Shown: positions 26,825 through 36,631, counted from the first letter of the stretch. The stretch: 64,000 nt of DNA from UBA6623 sp965248235 (GCA_965248235.1 CBDFIU010000005.1:1426001-1490000), one strand, 5' to 3'. Notes: a model not told the origin generated them from the sequence alone. Numbers and translations are program-made.

Positions 26825-27052
26825 ATGACACGATCGACGTTCGCGGCGATTTTCACGCGGCGGATTAACGAAGCCCTTGTTCGGCTGCAATGCCTCGGCC
26901 ACGATACCCGTGCCCAGGATATGGTGGAGTATGCCCTGCTGGCGGGGTTCATCGCGGTGTCGGCGGCAAGTTTGTTCCCCGGCATAGCGCATAACCTGAT
27001 GCACATCTTCGAGCATCTCGAGGAAGCCGTCGAGGAAGCCGCCGAAGCCTGA
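26825..27052 (+). CDS. Flp-family type IVb pilin-like small protein
   Basis: 75 residues. The central segment AQDMVEYALLAGFIAVSAASLFPGI matches the Flp/Fap pilin pattern: a Gly/Ala-Gln-x-x-x-E-Y stretch where the Glu sits five residues into the mature hydrophobic helix, preceded by a long (~30-residue) charged leader. The tail is short and acidic (EHLEEAVEEAAEA). Such subunits are processed by a prepilin peptidase and assembled by Tad machinery; no tad gene is in the window. Isolated Flp genes are common in Acidobacteriota. Confidence 0.7.
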   Translation: MTRSTFAAIFTRRINEALVRLQCLGHDTRAQDMVEYALLAGFIAVSAASLFPGIAHNLMHIFEHLEEAVEEAAEA

Positions 27053-27258
27053 CAAGACGCCGTTTTAGGTTTCGGGATCAGCGCACGGGGGGCCGCGACA
27101 CGCTCGCGCCCGGCCGGCGGCATTGTTCGATACGGTGGCGATTCATCTCGTCCGCGGCGGCTGTCGCGGATCTTTCTCACAGCGTCGCTTTGGGCGGGAT
27201 AGAGATCGCGTCCCGGTCCCGCCGGCGCGTGCTACAGTGAGATTCACCCCGTCGTCCC

Positions 27259-28122
27259 GTGAACGAAGCCGACTCCTCCCGACCCCGGCCCGACCATGCA
27301 GTCGGCGAAACGGAAACTGCGTCCGCCGCGGTCGAGAATGATCGCCCGGATTCCGATTTCACGATTCAAATCGAGCGTTACGAGGGCCCTCTCGACCTGC
27401 TTCTCGACCTGATCCGTAAGCACAAGCTCGACATTTTCGACATCCCGATCGCGCGGATCACCGACCAATATCTCGGCTACGTTCGCCGCGCCGACGAGTT
27501 GAATGTCGACCTCGGCGGCGAGTTCGTCTTCATGGCGGCGACGCTGATTCAGATCAAGTCGAAGATGCTGTTGCCGAGCGATCCGACGATTCCCGAGGAA
27601 CAGCAGGAGGACCCGCGTGAAGAGTTGATGCAGCGGCTGATCGAATACGACACGTTCAAGCAAGCTTCGCAGATGCTGCTGCAAAAGCGCGTCGTCGAGG
27701 AAAACACCTGGTCAAACCCTCCACTGGAAGCGTTTCTTGACGAAGACGAAGATCCCGGGTTGGCGGTGTCGGTCTTCGACCTCGTCCGGACATTTCAAGA
27801 TGTTCTCGAGCGCGCCAAGAATCGTCCCCGTTTCGACGTCCCCGATGATGACGTCTCGGTGGAGAATCGGATCGCCTATCTGAAGAACATGTTGTTGAGC
27901 GAAGGGCGGGCGATTCCGTTGCGCGACATTTTCGAAAGGCAGCCGAGCCGCCGCGCTCTGATTTCCACATTCCTGGCGGTGCTCGAGATGGTCCGTATGC
28001 AAGCCGTCGTCTTACGGCAGGATAAGCTCTTCGGAGAAATCGTGATTCGAAAGCACAAGATGTTCGACGTGGTCTTCAGCGGCGACCAACTGCAGCCCGC
28101 TCTCGAAGGAGAATCAGGATAA
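27259..28122 (+). CDS. scpA: Segregation and condensation protein A
   Basis: 287 residues from GTG 27259. After a variable ~30-residue N-terminus, the kleisin begins: FTIQIERYEGPLDLLLDLIRKHKLDIFDIPIARITDQYL, then FVFMAATLIQIKSKMLLP, the SMC-binding helix bundle. The C-terminal winged helix includes KHKMFDVVFS. ScpA bridges the SMC heads and binds ScpB to form the chromosome condensin. Immediately followed, without any gap, by scpB. Confidence 0.93.
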   Translation: MNEADSSRPRPDHAVGETETASAAVENDRPDSDFTIQIERYEGPLDLLLDLIRKHKLDIFDIPIARITDQYLGYVRRADELNVDLGGEFVFMAATLIQIKSKMLLPSDPTIPEEQQEDPREELMQRLIEYDTFKQASQMLLQKRVVEENTWSNPPLEAFLDEDEDPGLAVSVFDLVRTFQDVLERAKNRPRFDVPDDDVSVENRIAYLKNMLLSEGRAIPLRDIFERQPSRRALISTFLAVLEMVRMQAVVLRQDKLFGEIVIRKHKMFDVVFSGDQLQPALEGESG

Positions 28123-28872
28123 GTGAGTGACCTGGAGCAACCGGTTTTGCCCGGGACGCTGCCCGACGAAAACGTCCGGCGAGCCCTCCTCGAAGCCGTT
28201 ATTTACGTAGCCGATCAGCCTTTGACCCCGGCGCTGATCAGCGAGGGTTTGGGGTGGCCCGTTGACACCGTGAAAGGCGATCTGGGCAAGCTGGTCGAGC
28301 AATATCAAAATGCCGAACGGGGCGTCGAGGTGCGCGTGGTCGCCGGCGGCTACAAGATGTTCACCAAAGCGGAGCACCACGAGGCCGTGCGCGGTTTCGT
28401 GCAGACGCTGCGGCCGAAGTTCAAGTTGTCGTTGCCGGCGCTCGAGACGCTTTCGGTGATCGCGTATAAGCAGCCGGTCACGATTCCCGAGGTGCAAGCG
28501 GTTCGCGGCGTCAATGTCAGCGGCGTCATCCACACTTTGCTCAATCGCAAATTGATCAACACCGCCGGGCGCAAGAAGGTGATCGGGCGCCCGATGATGT
28601 ACAAGACGACAAAGGAATTTCTGGTGCAATTCGGGCTGAGTGATTTGTCGGAGTTGCCGAATTTGAAAGAGCTCGAGGAGTTGAGCCGCGGGGCGTTGGG
28701 CGAAGGCGAAGAGCAGGCAGACTCGGCCGATGACAAAGCGGCGGCGGAGCCCGCCGATCAGGCAGAGGATGCGCCGATCGAGCAACCCGACGATCAAGAA
28801 GCGGCAAGCGAGCCCGCCGACGAACAGGGCGACGGCGCGGGCGTGGCGACGGCGGACGAGGCCGAAGCGTAA
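28123..28872 (+). CDS. scpB: Segregation and condensation protein B with acidic C-terminal tail
   Basis: 249 residues, GTG start 28123 directly after the scpA stop. Residues about 15-185 form the two winged helices of ScpB (LLEAVIYVADQPLT, VAGGYKMFTKAEH, LSLPALETLSVIAYKQPVTIPEV, GRPMMYKTTKEFLVQFGL). ScpB dimers bind ScpA in the SMC complex. After about residue 190 there is a low-complexity tail of ~60 residues rich in A, E, D and P, longer than in most ScpB proteins. Last gene of the scpAB pair. Confidence 0.93.
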   Translation: MSDLEQPVLPGTLPDENVRRALLEAVIYVADQPLTPALISEGLGWPVDTVKGDLGKLVEQYQNAERGVEVRVVAGGYKMFTKAEHHEAVRGFVQTLRPKFKLSLPALETLSVIAYKQPVTIPEVQAVRGVNVSGVIHTLLNRKLINTAGRKKVIGRPMMYKTTKEFLVQFGLSDLSELPNLKELEELSRGALGEGEEQADSADDKAAAEPADQAEDAPIEQPDDQEAASEPADEQGDGAGVATADEAEA

Positions 28873-28953
28873 CGAGCCGCCCTTCGGAACTCTTGCGTCA
28901 AAACCTCCGTCTCACAAAACGGCGGCAAGCTGTTTCCGAGTAAGATACTTCCG

Positions 28954-29913
28954 ATGAAACGACGAACCTTTTTGGCATCGGCGGTCGCGGCGGCGGCGAT
29001 GCCGCGCGGACTGGCCCAACTCAAACCCTTCCCCCCGCGTGGGCTGAAGCTCTCGGTCACCTGCGATATGTTTCGCGGCCCCGACCGCGGCCTGCCCGAG
29101 GACGCTCATAAGCCCGAGGCCTGGGGCCGGCCGGCGCAAGGCGTTCAGCAGCGAAAATACACGCCCGAGCAAGCGCTGGCCTTGGTGCACGCGGCCGGGT
29201 ATCAAGCCATCGAGATGTTCAACTGGCGCGACGCGGCGGAACTCGAGGCCTATCAAAAAGCCCAGCGAAAATACGGCCTCGATTGCGCTTGCCTGGTCGC
29301 CAACAAGGGTGTGCGGGCGCCGGGTTGCAGCTTGAACAACCCCGCCGAGCACGAGGGTTTTTTGCGTGAGATCGAAAGCACCTCCGCCGCGGCGAAGACG
29401 GTCGGGTCGAAGCGTCTGGTGGTGCTCAGCGGCATGGAGCGAGAGGGCGTTTCCCGCGCCGAACAACTGGACTATTGCGTCGCCGGACTCAAGGCCGCCG
29501 TCCCGCTTCTGGAACGCCACGACATGACGATCGTCGTCGAGACGATCAACACGCTGGTCACGCGGCCGGGCTATTTTCTGTGCTGCTCGAAAGAGGCATT
29601 CGGCATGATCGAGCGGGTCGCGAGTGATCGCGTCAAGCTGCTGTTCGACATCTACCATGTGCAAATTATGGACGGGCATTTGATCCCGCGGATTCGCAAT
29701 AAGATCGACATGATCGGGCATTTCCAGGTCGGCGATCACCCGGGACGCCATGAACCCGGAACCGGCGAAATCCACCACCGCAACGTCTTCCGCCAGATCT
29801 ACGACCTCCAGCAAGCCGGCAAATTCGACGGCTATGTCGGGTTGGAATATCACCCCATCGTGCCGTTGGGTCAGACGTTGGGCGCGGTTCGCGAGCTGGC
29901 GAATTTCGAGTAG
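28954..29913 (+). CDS. Tat-exported hydroxypyruvate-isomerase-like TIM-barrel protein
   Basis: 319 residues. Twin-arginine signal MKRRTFLASAVAAAAMPRGLAQ (RRTFL core, then an Ala-rich h-region and AQ cleavage site). The remainder is an AP-endonuclease-2/xylose-isomerase-like TIM barrel of the Hyi group: ALALVHAAGYQAIEMFNW, the metal ligands in IVVETIN and LLFDIYHVQIMDG, and GHFQVGDHPGRHEPGTGEI near the C-terminus, matching the Hyi/OtnI pattern. Converts a small ketose or hydroxypyruvate-type substrate in the periplasm (inference). The next gene starts 51 bp downstream on the same strand. Its presence fits the functional Tat genes at 2.3-4.4 kb. Confidence 0.85.
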   Translation: MKRRTFLASAVAAAAMPRGLAQLKPFPPRGLKLSVTCDMFRGPDRGLPEDAHKPEAWGRPAQGVQQRKYTPEQALALVHAAGYQAIEMFNWRDAAELEAYQKAQRKYGLDCACLVANKGVRAPGCSLNNPAEHEGFLREIESTSAAAKTVGSKRLVVLSGMEREGVSRAEQLDYCVAGLKAAVPLLERHDMTIVVETINTLVTRPGYFLCCSKEAFGMIERVASDRVKLLFDIYHVQIMDGHLIPRIRNKIDMIGHFQVGDHPGRHEPGTGEIHHRNVFRQIYDLQQAGKFDGYVGLEYHPIVPLGQTLGAVRELANFE

Positions 29914-29964
29914 AGCCCGTTGAAGGCACGGCCCCGGCGGTCCGAATGTGTTCCACTGATAACC

Positions 29965-30921
29965 ATGTCTTGCGGCCGGCTTGCGGCACTTTTTCTGGGG
30001 GTGGCGCTCGCGCTCCCGGCACAAGTCGCATTCGTTCGCGGCGAGGGACGGATAGAAATTCAGCTTGACGGGCGGGAGTTTTCGACTTTCTATTTCGGTA
30101 CCGACGTTCCCAAACCCTTCCTGCACCCCTTGCGCGCCGCTGACGGCACGGTTGTCACGCGCGGTTTTCCGATGGAAGAGGTCCCCGGCGAAAGCCGCGA
30201 CCACGCTCATCACCGCGGGGTTTGGTTTACCCACGGCGACGTCAACGGCTACGATTTCTGGGCCAACGAATTGGGCGGCGAACCGCCGAACAAGGGCAAG
30301 ATCACGACCAGTTGGGTCCGGCATAGGGAGGCAAGCGGCGTGATCGAGGCCGCCTTTTCATGGCGCTCACCCGACGATGAGTTGCTGTTGGTCGAGGAGC
30401 GCGTGATGACGTTCAAGGCGGGATCGGTGAACCGCGTCGTCGACTTCGATGTCACCCTCAAGGCCGCGCGGGGCCGTGTCCGATTCGGCGACACCAAGGA
30501 AGGCACTTTCGCGATTCGCCTGGCGACCGAACTCGAGGAAGATCATCTCGGCGCGACAGGCATCGCGAGGACCGGCCGTATTCGGTCGGCAACGGGCAAG
30601 ACGGGTGAGATGGAGGTCTGGGGCAAGCGAGCGCCCTGGGTTGACTACAGCGGGTCGATTGAAGGCGCCAAGCTGGGGGTCGCGATCTTCGATCACCCGG
30701 AGAATCCGCGTCACCCGACGTATTGGCATGTGCGCGGTTATGGGCTGTTCGCCGCCAATATTTTCGGTGAGCACGATTTCCGCGCCGACCCCGCGCGTGA
30801 TGCCGGGCTGACGCTTGAACCGGGAACGGCGTTGCGCTTTCGATACCGCGTCGTGGTGCACCCGGGCGATACGGAAACGGCGGACGTAGACGGGCTCTAC
30901 CGCCGCTACGTCGCGGAATGA
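29965..30921 (+). CDS. Secreted DUF6807 (PmoA-like) family protein
   Basis: 318 residues from ATG 29965; the ORF reaches back to a TTG at 29920, but only the later start gives a clean signal peptide (CGRLAALFLGVALALPAQ). The mature part matches the DUF6807/PF14100 family, all-beta proteins of Planctomycetes and Acidobacteriota: FSTFYFGTDVPKPFLHPLRA, SRDHAHHRGVWFTHGDVNG, and IAIFDHP-like and HPTYWHVRGYGLFAANIFG blocks. The Pfam name 'methane oxygenase PmoA' is misleading; homologues are found in sugar-catabolic loci and have no known methane role. Same strand as, and 51 bp behind, the isomerase-like gene, so likely co-expressed. Confidence 0.8.
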   Translation: MSCGRLAALFLGVALALPAQVAFVRGEGRIEIQLDGREFSTFYFGTDVPKPFLHPLRAADGTVVTRGFPMEEVPGESRDHAHHRGVWFTHGDVNGYDFWANELGGEPPNKGKITTSWVRHREASGVIEAAFSWRSPDDELLLVEERVMTFKAGSVNRVVDFDVTLKAARGRVRFGDTKEGTFAIRLATELEEDHLGATGIARTGRIRSATGKTGEMEVWGKRAPWVDYSGSIEGAKLGVAIFDHPENPRHPTYWHVRGYGLFAANIFGEHDFRADPARDAGLTLEPGTALRFRYRVVVHPGDTETADVDGLYRRYVAE

Positions 30922-30928
30922 AACAGCG

Positions 30929-31366
30929 CTATGACGCCGGTTGTTCGACGATGAGCTCGGCCACTTGCTCGAGCAGCGGGTAGTACTGTAGACGAACCTT
31001 GGAGCCGGCTTTCAGATCCTCGAGGGCGAGCTTCTTTTTCCCCAGCATCTTGAAAGTCTTCTTGGACGCCTTGACCTGCTCGAGGCCGCTCGGTTGCGGG
31101 AACCCCAGCTCGATCGAAGCTTGCTTTTTCTTGGCGCGGGTGATCGTGACGGTGCGTTTCTTGAGGTCGACTTTTTCGATGACGCCTTTGAGCTTGAGGA
31201 TTTTGACCGGCTTGTCGGGCCGGTCGAGGGGCGAGCGCCTGTCGTTCACATAGGGCTCGGCTCGTGTTTTTTCGGAACTCGAAGTCGTGGACGTGAATTG
31301 GCCGACCGCCGGTAATGCCGCCGCCAGGACCAACGCGATACAAATTTTCCAAGGAGTGGAGATCAT
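30929..31366 (-). CDS. Secreted small beta-rich hypothetical protein
   Basis: 145 residues. Sec signal at 1-22 (CIALVLAAALPAVGQ). A short Ser/Thr linker is followed by ~100 residues with alternating strands and many Lys, such as KILKLKGVIEKVDLKKRTVTITR and AGSKVRLQYYPLLEQVAELIVE. This resembles DUF5666 or OB-like small barrels, in which a GxVxxVD..TxTI strand pair recurs. No catalytic residues visible. Convergent with the DUF6807 gene, with a 7-bp gap. Confidence 0.6.
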   Translation of the reverse strand: MISTPWKICIALVLAAALPAVGQFTSTTSSSEKTRAEPYVNDRRSPLDRPDKPVKILKLKGVIEKVDLKKRTVTITRAKKKQASIELGFPQPSGLEQVKASKKTFKMLGKKKLALEDLKAGSKVRLQYYPLLEQVAELIVEQPAS

Positions 31367-31632
31367 CGTGCCCCCTTCAAGTACCTCTAGTATTGTGGGG
31401 GCCGGGTGGAGGAGGCGTCAAGGAACGTCTTTCCTCGGTTCGCGTCCTTTGGCAACGAATGGATCAAAGCTTACGTTGCGAGCGTTGCCGCGGCAAGCAG
31501 TGGCGATGCCGCGGCCCGGTTTGGCTTGGCTCCAAAACCAACGGTGTTGCGTCGGACGCTCGGTGAAGCATAGACTCGTGACGCGGGGAGCGAAACTCCC
31601 CCGCGCCGCTTAGCGGCCGTAATGGAGGCCTC

Positions 31633-34600
31633 ATGACGATCCCGACCTGTGTTGTTTCTTGGCGTTCTCTACTGGGCATCCTTCTCACCACCGCCGTCTG
31701 GGTGGGTTGCGGCCCGACCGGCCCGCCGTATTCCGCGAGCGACGCGACGGCAACGTTCGAAATCGAACCCGGTTTTCAAATCGAACTCTTCGCGCACGAA
31801 CCCGACATCACCGATCCGGTCGCGATGGAGTTCGACGAGTACGGCCGTATCTATGTCGTCGAAAGCCCCGGTTATCCACTCGAAACCGGAGAGCCGCTGG
31901 GACGAGTCAAGCTGCTCGAAGACACCGACGGAGACGGCCTTCCCGACCGCTCGACTCTATTCGCGGACCAACTGACCATGCCCACCGGCGTGATGCGCTG
32001 GAAGAACGGCATCTTGGTCACCGACGCGCCGAACATCTGGTACTTCGCGGACACCGACCAAGACGGCCGGGCCGACGAGCGGCGGGTTGTGCTGACCGGG
32101 TTCGCGTTCACGAACCCGCAACACACCGTCAACACGCCGCTCTACGGATTGGATAATTGGATCTACATCGCCCAAGAAAGGCCGATTGAGGCCAAGGTGT
32201 TCGTCGAGAAATTCGGCGACCGCGGGACACCGATTCGCTTTCCCGATCGCGAGGACCTGCCGGGGGTCGACCCGCAAGAGCGGAACCTTCGTTTTCGCCC
32301 CGACACCCATGAACTGGAAGTGCTTTCGGGCGTTTCTCAATTCGGGCAAACGTTCGATGCCTGGGGCCGTCATTTCGGAGTCGAAAACCCCATCACGGGG
32401 CGTCATGAAGTCATCGCGGCGCGCTATCTCGAACGCAACCCCGACCTTCCGGTTTCTTCGGTCATGCAGGAATTGTCCGAGGACCGCCAAGTCGCCTTTA
32501 TCACCGAGCGCCCCGAGTCGCCTCGTGAAAGTTGGGGCTTCGGCGGTTTCGGACAACTCACCTCGGCCTGTAGCATCACCTGTTACTTGGGCGGCGCGTT
32601 TCCCGAGAAATACAACCATATCGCCTTTATCGCCGAGCCGGCACACAACAGCGTTCTCGCTCATATCTGGTCGCCGGCGGGCGCTTCTTTCCAGGCGAAG
32701 CGGTTGAATTCCGAGCGGGAATTCCTCGCTTCGAGAGACGGCTGGTCGCGGCCCGTCAACTTTTACGTGGGTCCCGAGGGGGCTCTCTATATGGTCGATT
32801 ATTACCGCCGGGTGATCGAGCACCCGGAGTGGACCTCGCGCGAGGTCTACGAGTCCGAGGCCATCTATCACGGCAACGACAAGGGGCGCATCCACCGCAT
32901 CACGCCGACAAACACAGCGCCGCCGTTGCCGAGGGGCATTCGTTTGGGCGATGCCTCGGCCGAGGAGTTGGTCGAGCAACTCGGGAGCCCCAATTTGTGG
33001 CGGCGACGCACCGCGCAGCGTTTGCTCGTGGATCGGGGGGGCGAGGCCCCGGTGGCCGCACTCAGCGCGCTCGCCGAAAACGGCGTGTTGCCGTTGGGCA
33101 GGCTCCACGCCCTGTGGACGCTCGAAGGTTTGGGGCAGCTCGAGACGCCTCTCATCGAAAAGACTTTAGACGCTCCCGAGGCGGGGCTTCGCGAGAATGC
33201 CATTCTGCTGGCCGAGCGGCGCATGGCCGACTCCCCGCCCTTGACGAGAAAATTGATCGCGATGACGAATGATCCCGACCCGCGGGTTCGGTTTCAACTG
33301 CTGTGTACTCTCGGCGATCTCGACTCCGAGGCGGCCCGTGTCGCGAGTGGCAAGCTGCTTGCCCGAGACATTGACGACCGCTGGGTACAGATTGCGGCAT
33401 TGAGTGCATCGTCGGACGACGCGCCGCGTCTTTTCGAAATGGCGGTATCGACGCTCGGCGATTCGGCGGGCGAGGCAAAGGCGGACTTCGTTCGGCAAGC
33501 GAGTTCGGTGATCGGCGCGCGCGGTAAGAAACGCGAAATCCGGCGAGTGCTTGGGGCGGTTGAACGAGCGGTCGATCAAAAGCAGGAGAAGGACGCCGGC
33601 ACCCGATGGCGCACCGCGAGTTTAGAGGGGCTTGCCGAAGGTTTGCGAGCCGTCGGCGAGGGGGCGGATACCCTAACCGCCGGGCAAAAACGGCTGCTGC
33701 TGCGATTATTTGAAACCCAGGCCGATCTTCGCCGCGCCTCGCTCGAATTGTTGGAAGTCGTGGGACTCCCCTCGGGCGCGGCCGCGACGGCCGCGTTGGA
33801 GCGGGCTGCCCGAACGGCGGGGAACACGGAGGAGGAGGCGGAGCAGCGGGTGGATGCGATCGGTCTGCTGGCGCTGGGGGACCCGGCGCCGCGAGAAACG
33901 TTGTTCAAGAAACTGGTCGACCCTCGTGAACCGCAACCGGTGCAAGTTGCCGCGGTTGGGGCGCTGGGGGGGGTAAAGGGGGCGGGCGTGGGCTCTTTCT
34001 TGCTCCAGGGTTGGCGCGCCATGACGTCCGAGGTGCGGGCCAAGGCCGCCGACGTGCTGGGGGGCGATCCCGAGCGAGCCCGCCTGCTTCTCGATGCGAT
34101 TCGAGAAGGCGACGTGCAGCCCTGGTCAGTCAGCGCAAACGGTAAATGGCGCTTGCTGACTCATCGGGATGAGTCGTTGCGCGCCGAGGCGGAAAAGCTG
34201 ATTCGGGCCGAGGCTGGGGAGCGCGAGCGGGTGCTCGAACGCTATGACCAGGCGGCCGCTATGGAAGGCGACCCCGAACGCGGGCGCGAAGTATTCGAAA
34301 GGGTTTGCGCGAAGTGTCACACGATCAACGGCATCGGCAAGGAAGTGGGGCCGGACCTGGGAGAAGTGCGCAACCGCCCGCCGGAGTTGCTGTTGGCCGA
34401 CATCCTGATGCCGAACCAATCGATCGCGCAGCAATATGAATCGTATGTTGTGGAGTTGACGTCGGGCGAAACCATCGACGGCGTGATGGGACCGCAAACG
34501 CCGACCTCCATCACAATCCGCCAAGAAGAAGGCAAGGAACATGTAATCCGACGCAATACGATTCGGAACTTTTACATCGCCGAGCTTTCCGCCATGCCCG

Positions 34601-34671
34601 AAGACGTCGAGGAACAAGTCGACGTGCAACAAATGGCGGATCTATTACGGTTTATTAAGAGAGGTCGATGA
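31633..34671 (+). CDS. Lipoprotein beta-propeller dehydrogenase with HEAT repeats and C-terminal cytochrome c
   Basis: 1012 residues. The signal ends in WVGC (C26), so probably a lipoprotein. Residues about 45-440 form a PQQ/sorbosone-dehydrogenase-like propeller ('membrane-bound dehydrogenase' type: IELFAHEPDITDPVAMEFDEYGRIYVVES, DGDGLPDRSTLFAD). Then HEAT-like helical repeats (about 440-860, e.g. DPRVRFQLLCTLGDLDSEAAR), and a heme-binding CAKCH at 892-896 with downstream MPNQSIAQQY. The final ~80 residues are the beta domain that follows the heme in this Planctomycetes/Acidobacteriota family (PVC-type heme-binding). Predicted to oxidise a sugar or alcohol outside the inner membrane and pass electrons to its own c-heme. 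No partner gene adjacent. Confidence 0.88.
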   Translation: MTIPTCVVSWRSLLGILLTTAVWVGCGPTGPPYSASDATATFEIEPGFQIELFAHEPDITDPVAMEFDEYGRIYVVESPGYPLETGEPLGRVKLLEDTDGDGLPDRSTLFADQLTMPTGVMRWKNGILVTDAPNIWYFADTDQDGRADERRVVLTGFAFTNPQHTVNTPLYGLDNWIYIAQERPIEAKVFVEKFGDRGTPIRFPDREDLPGVDPQERNLRFRPDTHELEVLSGVSQFGQTFDAWGRHFGVENPITGRHEVIAARYLERNPDLPVSSVMQELSEDRQVAFITERPESPRESWGFGGFGQLTSACSITCYLGGAFPEKYNHIAFIAEPAHNSVLAHIWSPAGASFQAKRLNSEREFLASRDGWSRPVNFYVGPEGALYMVDYYRRVIEHPEWTSREVYESEAIYHGNDKGRIHRITPTNTAPPLPRGIRLGDASAEELVEQLGSPNLWRRRTAQRLLVDRGGEAPVAALSALAENGVLPLGRLHALWTLEGLGQLETPLIEKTLDAPEAGLRENAILLAERRMADSPPLTRKLIAMTNDPDPRVRFQLLCTLGDLDSEAARVASGKLLARDIDDRWVQIAALSASSDDAPRLFEMAVSTLGDSAGEAKADFVRQASSVIGARGKKREIRRVLGAVERAVDQKQEKDAGTRWRTASLEGLAEGLRAVGEGADTLTAGQKRLLLRLFETQADLRRASLELLEVVGLPSGAAATAALERAARTAGNTEEEAEQRVDAIGLLALGDPAPRETLFKKLVDPREPQPVQVAAVGALGGVKGAGVGSFLLQGWRAMTSEVRAKAADVLGGDPERARLLLDAIREGDVQPWSVSANGKWRLLTHRDESLRAEAEKLIRAEAGERERVLERYDQAAAMEGDPERGREVFERVCAKCHTINGIGKEVGPDLGEVRNRPPELLLADILMPNQSIAQQYESYVVELTSGETIDGVMGPQTPTSITIRQEEGKEHVIRRNTIRNFYIAELSAMPEDVEEQVDVQQMADLLRFIKRGR

Positions 34672-34693
34672 AACGAGCCTCTTGCCGCGCCGT

Positions 34694-36631
34694 TTACCAA
34701 ATGTAATCCTTCGCCAACTCCCGCGTGTCGTGGCCGTCGAGCAGGTGCATGACGCGGACTTTCTTCAGCGCTACCGGCGATAGCTGCCCGCTCGGGATGT
34801 AGAGGATTTGCCGCCCCAATCGCGCGGCAATACTCTTGAAGGTCGAGCGCGGGGGCTTGGGCGCGACGTAGACAACCAGCTTCTCGAGTGAATAGTCGAT
34901 CGCGGCGAGCAAGAGCCGCTCGGGTTTCGTGCGCGCGAACGCGTAATCGAGATCGGTCCACACGTCCAGGAGGCGCTGCGAGGGTAGGGTCAACAGCAAG
35001 CCGCCGTACTCGGCTCGCCCGATGCCGGGGCCGACCGTATTTTCATAGGGGTCGGTCGCGTAGAACGCCATGTCCGACTCATTTTGGTGCTCGCCGAGCC
35101 AGGTCAGGCAATAGGGATAGCGGTTGTCGTGATCCTCGTCGAAGATGATGACGACGGCCCCCACTTCGCCCGACACGCGCTGCTGCCGGCGCACGTAGAT
35201 CTTCTTCTCGTGCCAATTGCGCAACGTCTCGCGCAGGTCGATGCCGTCGAGCATCGAGGTTTGGAAAGGCTCGGAGTAGGTTCGCTCTTCGGACAGAATA
35301 CTCTTGCCCTTCTTCTTGAGAAAGACGCCGTAGTTTTCGATCACCAGGTCTTCGGGCGGATAGGAACAGACGCCCTGCCCCTGCCATTGCCGCTGCCACT
35401 CGCCGGGGAAACGCTCTTTCTTGCGGCCCTTGAGTCCCATCGGACGCCGTCGCCCCTTCTTCCCCCGACGGCGCGGCCGCAGGCGAATCAAGCGCGTGTT
35501 GAGCCACATCTGCTCGCCGGAAACATTCGCGGTCGTTAGGTCGGACTCGACATTCTGCGCCGGGTAGGCTCCGGCCATCTCCCACATCTCCCAGGCGAAG
35601 TTGTCGTCAACAACCGAACGCGCCGCCACGCTGAGCTCGAACAGCCCGCCGAGCAATTGGTTCGACACCAGCGCCAAATTGCGCGAATAACGAGCCCACA
35701 AACGACGCTGCCAATGGTTGGTTTCCTCACCGGTGTTCTTCCCGTATTGGCGTTCCGATTCGACGAAAAGTCGAAAATGCAGTTTGCGGCGGTCGAGCGG
35801 CTGTTGGGCGGCTCGCGCTATGGCGGCCTCGCGGGGATCGACTTGAGGCGCGCCCACCACGGAAAAGCCCAACCGCGCCGCGCGGGTTTCGAGTTCGGCC
35901 GGAGCCGACGGCGGCGCGCCCCGGCGGCGCGCCTCATAGACGGCCCCGAGAAAAGGCATGTCGGTCAGCACTTCGGCCAAGCAGTCGGGGTGCAAGTTCA
36001 ACAAGCGAACGCCCCGCCTCGTCGCCTTGCGCAGCGGCCGGGTCTGGGGCGTTTCCATGGCCTGGAGCAGTGGGTCCAGCAAATTCAGCGAGACGACAAC
36101 GAAAACGGACGCTTCCGGGTCGAGGCTCTGCAGCTTCCACGCCAGCCCCTCGGCATGCACCGCCAACTCGGGAGTCCGAGCACGCGGGTTAACGCGATAC
36201 GCCCCGACGTATTTGTCGAGCCCCAGTTGTTCGACCGCGTAGGGATGGGGATAGGAATCCTCGACATGCGGCCGCCCGCCGATGTCGGGATCCAAAAACT
36301 CGGTTTCCGCGCCGATCTCCTTGGCTGTGCGAAGCGCCTCGACAAACGGGTCGGTCACCTCGACGGGAAGATAGACGGCGCGATTGGCCTGGTCGTGTTC
36401 AGACTGCTTCGCCCCCTCGTCGTCGTAAATGATGACGGAAAGCTCCGGCAGCCGATCGACCGCGCGGCCGTAGACCTCCGACAGCGTGACGGGCAGCTCG
36501 ACAGCGACGATCGCGGGTTTTTCGCGGAGCAGTTCATCGCGCAGGCGTTGGGCGAATTCCATACGCCCGGGAACCACCGGAAAATAGCGAATCCGGCCGC
36601 GTCGCAAGTCGTTGTCAGGATCGGGGAACAT
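34694..36631 (-). CDS. Uncharacterised ~645-residue protein encoded with a MoxR-like ATPase
   Basis: 645 residues from ATG 36631, which overlaps the end of the MoxR gene by 17 bases; the ORF reaches back to 36820 only in a shadow frame. No named domain could be assigned with confidence. The first ~70 residues (RIRYFPVVPGRMEFAQRLRDEL, then KPAIVAVELPVTLSEVY and LSVIIY) resemble the start of TraB/ChaN/EreA-like proteins or the DUF5682 proteins that also accompany MoxR genes, where an acidic residue follows a hydrophobic strand. A basic patch RPRRRGKKGRRRPMGLKGRKK occurs at about 410-430. The C-terminal third has DEDHDNRYPYCLTWLGEHQNE and RQILYIPSGQLSP. No signal peptide or membrane helix. Role unknown; the tight coupling makes it the likely client or effector of the ATPase. 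Confidence 0.6.
   Translation of the reverse strand: MFPDPDNDLRRGRIRYFPVVPGRMEFAQRLRDELLREKPAIVAVELPVTLSEVYGRAVDRLPELSVIIYDDEGAKQSEHDQANRAVYLPVEVTDPFVEALRTAKEIGAETEFLDPDIGGRPHVEDSYPHPYAVEQLGLDKYVGAYRVNPRARTPELAVHAEGLAWKLQSLDPEASVFVVVSLNLLDPLLQAMETPQTRPLRKATRRGVRLLNLHPDCLAEVLTDMPFLGAVYEARRRGAPPSAPAELETRAARLGFSVVGAPQVDPREAAIARAAQQPLDRRKLHFRLFVESERQYGKNTGEETNHWQRRLWARYSRNLALVSNQLLGGLFELSVAARSVVDDNFAWEMWEMAGAYPAQNVESDLTTANVSGEQMWLNTRLIRLRPRRRGKKGRRRPMGLKGRKKERFPGEWQRQWQGQGVCSYPPEDLVIENYGVFLKKKGKSILSEERTYSEPFQTSMLDGIDLRETLRNWHEKKIYVRRQQRVSGEVGAVVIIFDEDHDNRYPYCLTWLGEHQNESDMAFYATDPYENTVGPGIGRAEYGGLLLTLPSQRLLDVWTDLDYAFARTKPERLLLAAIDYSLEKLVVYVAPKPPRSTFKSIAARLGRQILYIPSGQLSPVALKKVRVMHLLDGHDTRELAKDYIW

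Noticed and set aside
28912..30324. 470-residue minus-strand ORF
   Set aside because: Antisense to the Tat-exported isomerase and DUF6807 genes, both clearly coding.
31480..31570. Cys/Arg-rich short frame (LRCERCRGKQWRCRG) before the dehydrogenase gene
   Set aside because: Looks a little like a zinc ribbon of a transposase, but too short and without any IS ends or further homology.
31957..33108. 383-residue minus-strand ORF
   Set aside because: Antisense to the cytochrome/dehydrogenase lipoprotein gene.
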